Source of the DNA: Larix sibirica
Taxonomy: Eukaryota; Streptophyta; Pinopsida; Pinales; Pinaceae
Assembly (NCBI GenBank): GCA_004151065.3
Contig: NWUY0300014932.1
Coordinates: forward strand, 40,172 to 60,975
DNA length: 20,804 nucleotides
Direction of reading: 5' to 3'
Shown: positions 20,556 to 20,804 of the stretch, piece after piece
How the letters are laid out: each line of letters opens with the position of its first letter
Position numbering within the stretch: position 1 is the stretch's first letter
Made by a program: the position numbers and the translations under genes
Notes under the pieces: model-generated
What the model was told of the DNA's origin: nothing
Databases searched by the model: none
Seen by the model: the letters and a program-made list of their open reading frames with translations, nothing else

Positions 20556-20627
20556 AACATTTATTTTCCAAATTCACAAGGACTTCTATATAACATTTAT
20601 TTTCCAAATTCACAAAGACTTCTATAT
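20556..20627. repeat. 36-bp tandem duplication
   Basis: AACATTTATTTTCCAAATTC starts both units (20556-20591 and 20592-20627). They differ at one base, so this is a recent local duplication. Confidence 0.9.
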
Positions 20628-20641
20628 GGATCACAATTTTG

Positions 20642-20804
20642 CAAGGGAAATTTTAAGGATCAATAATTTCCTTAAAATGTAGAAACCTTGGTGAACCTTA
20701 TTAATTCTTAAATTTGCAACCATAAAATGTTTAGCGATTTTTTTGTAAAAATATTCAAATTTCTAAGACTTTATATAGTTTTTGGACAATTTTGGCAATA
20801 TTTA
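20642..20804 (+). repeat. Dispersed repeat, right copy (cut by window end)
   Basis: Matches 1377-1548 in the same orientation with ordered shared words, ending in TTTATATAGTTTTTGGA against TTTATATAGTTTCTAGA. It runs to the window edge, so its full length is unknown. Confidence 0.5.

Larger units (their letters stand above)
19436..20641. other. AT-rich region with small repeats, no gene seen
   Basis: Open frames here (for example minus 20283-20035) are hydrophobic, AT-driven and carry no recognisable motif. The region holds the N-flanked duplication at 19899-20030 and a 36-bp tandem duplication at 20556-20627. Confidence 0.5.

Noticed and set aside
1-20804. CRISPR array, bacterial operon, phage or virus module
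   Set aside because: There are no regularly spaced short repeats, no dense coding, no ribosome-binding pattern and no capsid or tail genes. Everything recognised is of plant retroelement type.

Overview
The window is about two-thirds A+T and looks like plant nuclear intergenic DNA, most likely from a large, repeat-rich genome. A gymnosperm or conifer is possible, but I cannot prove that. The evidence is a set of badly decayed LTR retrotransposon pieces whose domains I can read by translation, solo-LTR and SINE-like insertions, nested and tandem duplications, and no intact gene. There is no operon, no Shine-Dalgarno site, no CRISPR array and no host gene I can support. The coding remnants I recognise are all on the minus strand.

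Layout. 1-2485: AT-rich sequence with no recognisable gene, a 29-bp tandem duplication and a dispersed repeat that reappears at the right edge of the window. 2486-7023: two head-to-tail copies of a ~2.27 kb non-coding unit. Each contains the same ~230-bp tRNA-derived SINE-like insertion flanked by a 17-bp target-site duplication. 7024-7480: a frameshifted remnant of an unidentified repeat-encoded protein (minus), followed by a fresh 127-bp tandem duplication. 7870-12690 and 12691-17015: two head-to-tail copies (A and B) of a dead Ty3/gypsy pol region (protease, reverse transcriptase, RNase H, integrase; minus strand). Each is interrupted at the same RNase H position by the same ~400-bp solo LTR. 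17015-17985: unassigned, perhaps LTR-like. 17990-19435 (minus): a decayed gag remnant, a tRNA-iMet-type primer binding site and a ~336-bp LTR. 19436-20804: AT-rich sequence with small repeats.

The main biological story is order of events. Copies A and B share the same stop codons (one replacing the Tyr of the YxDD motif), the same Asp-to-Asn change at an integrase catalytic position and the same solo-LTR insertion. The element was therefore already dead and interrupted when the ~4.8 kb block was duplicated. The ~2.27 kb pair tells the same story through its shared SINE. Both single Ns (11560, 19965) lie between two versions of the same sequence, so they look like unmerged overlapping contig ends. 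The extra protease segment of copy A (11141-11559) is therefore probably an assembly artefact. I found no convincing new biological system. The items worth checking are the SINE-like family, the tandem duplication history and the assembly joins.
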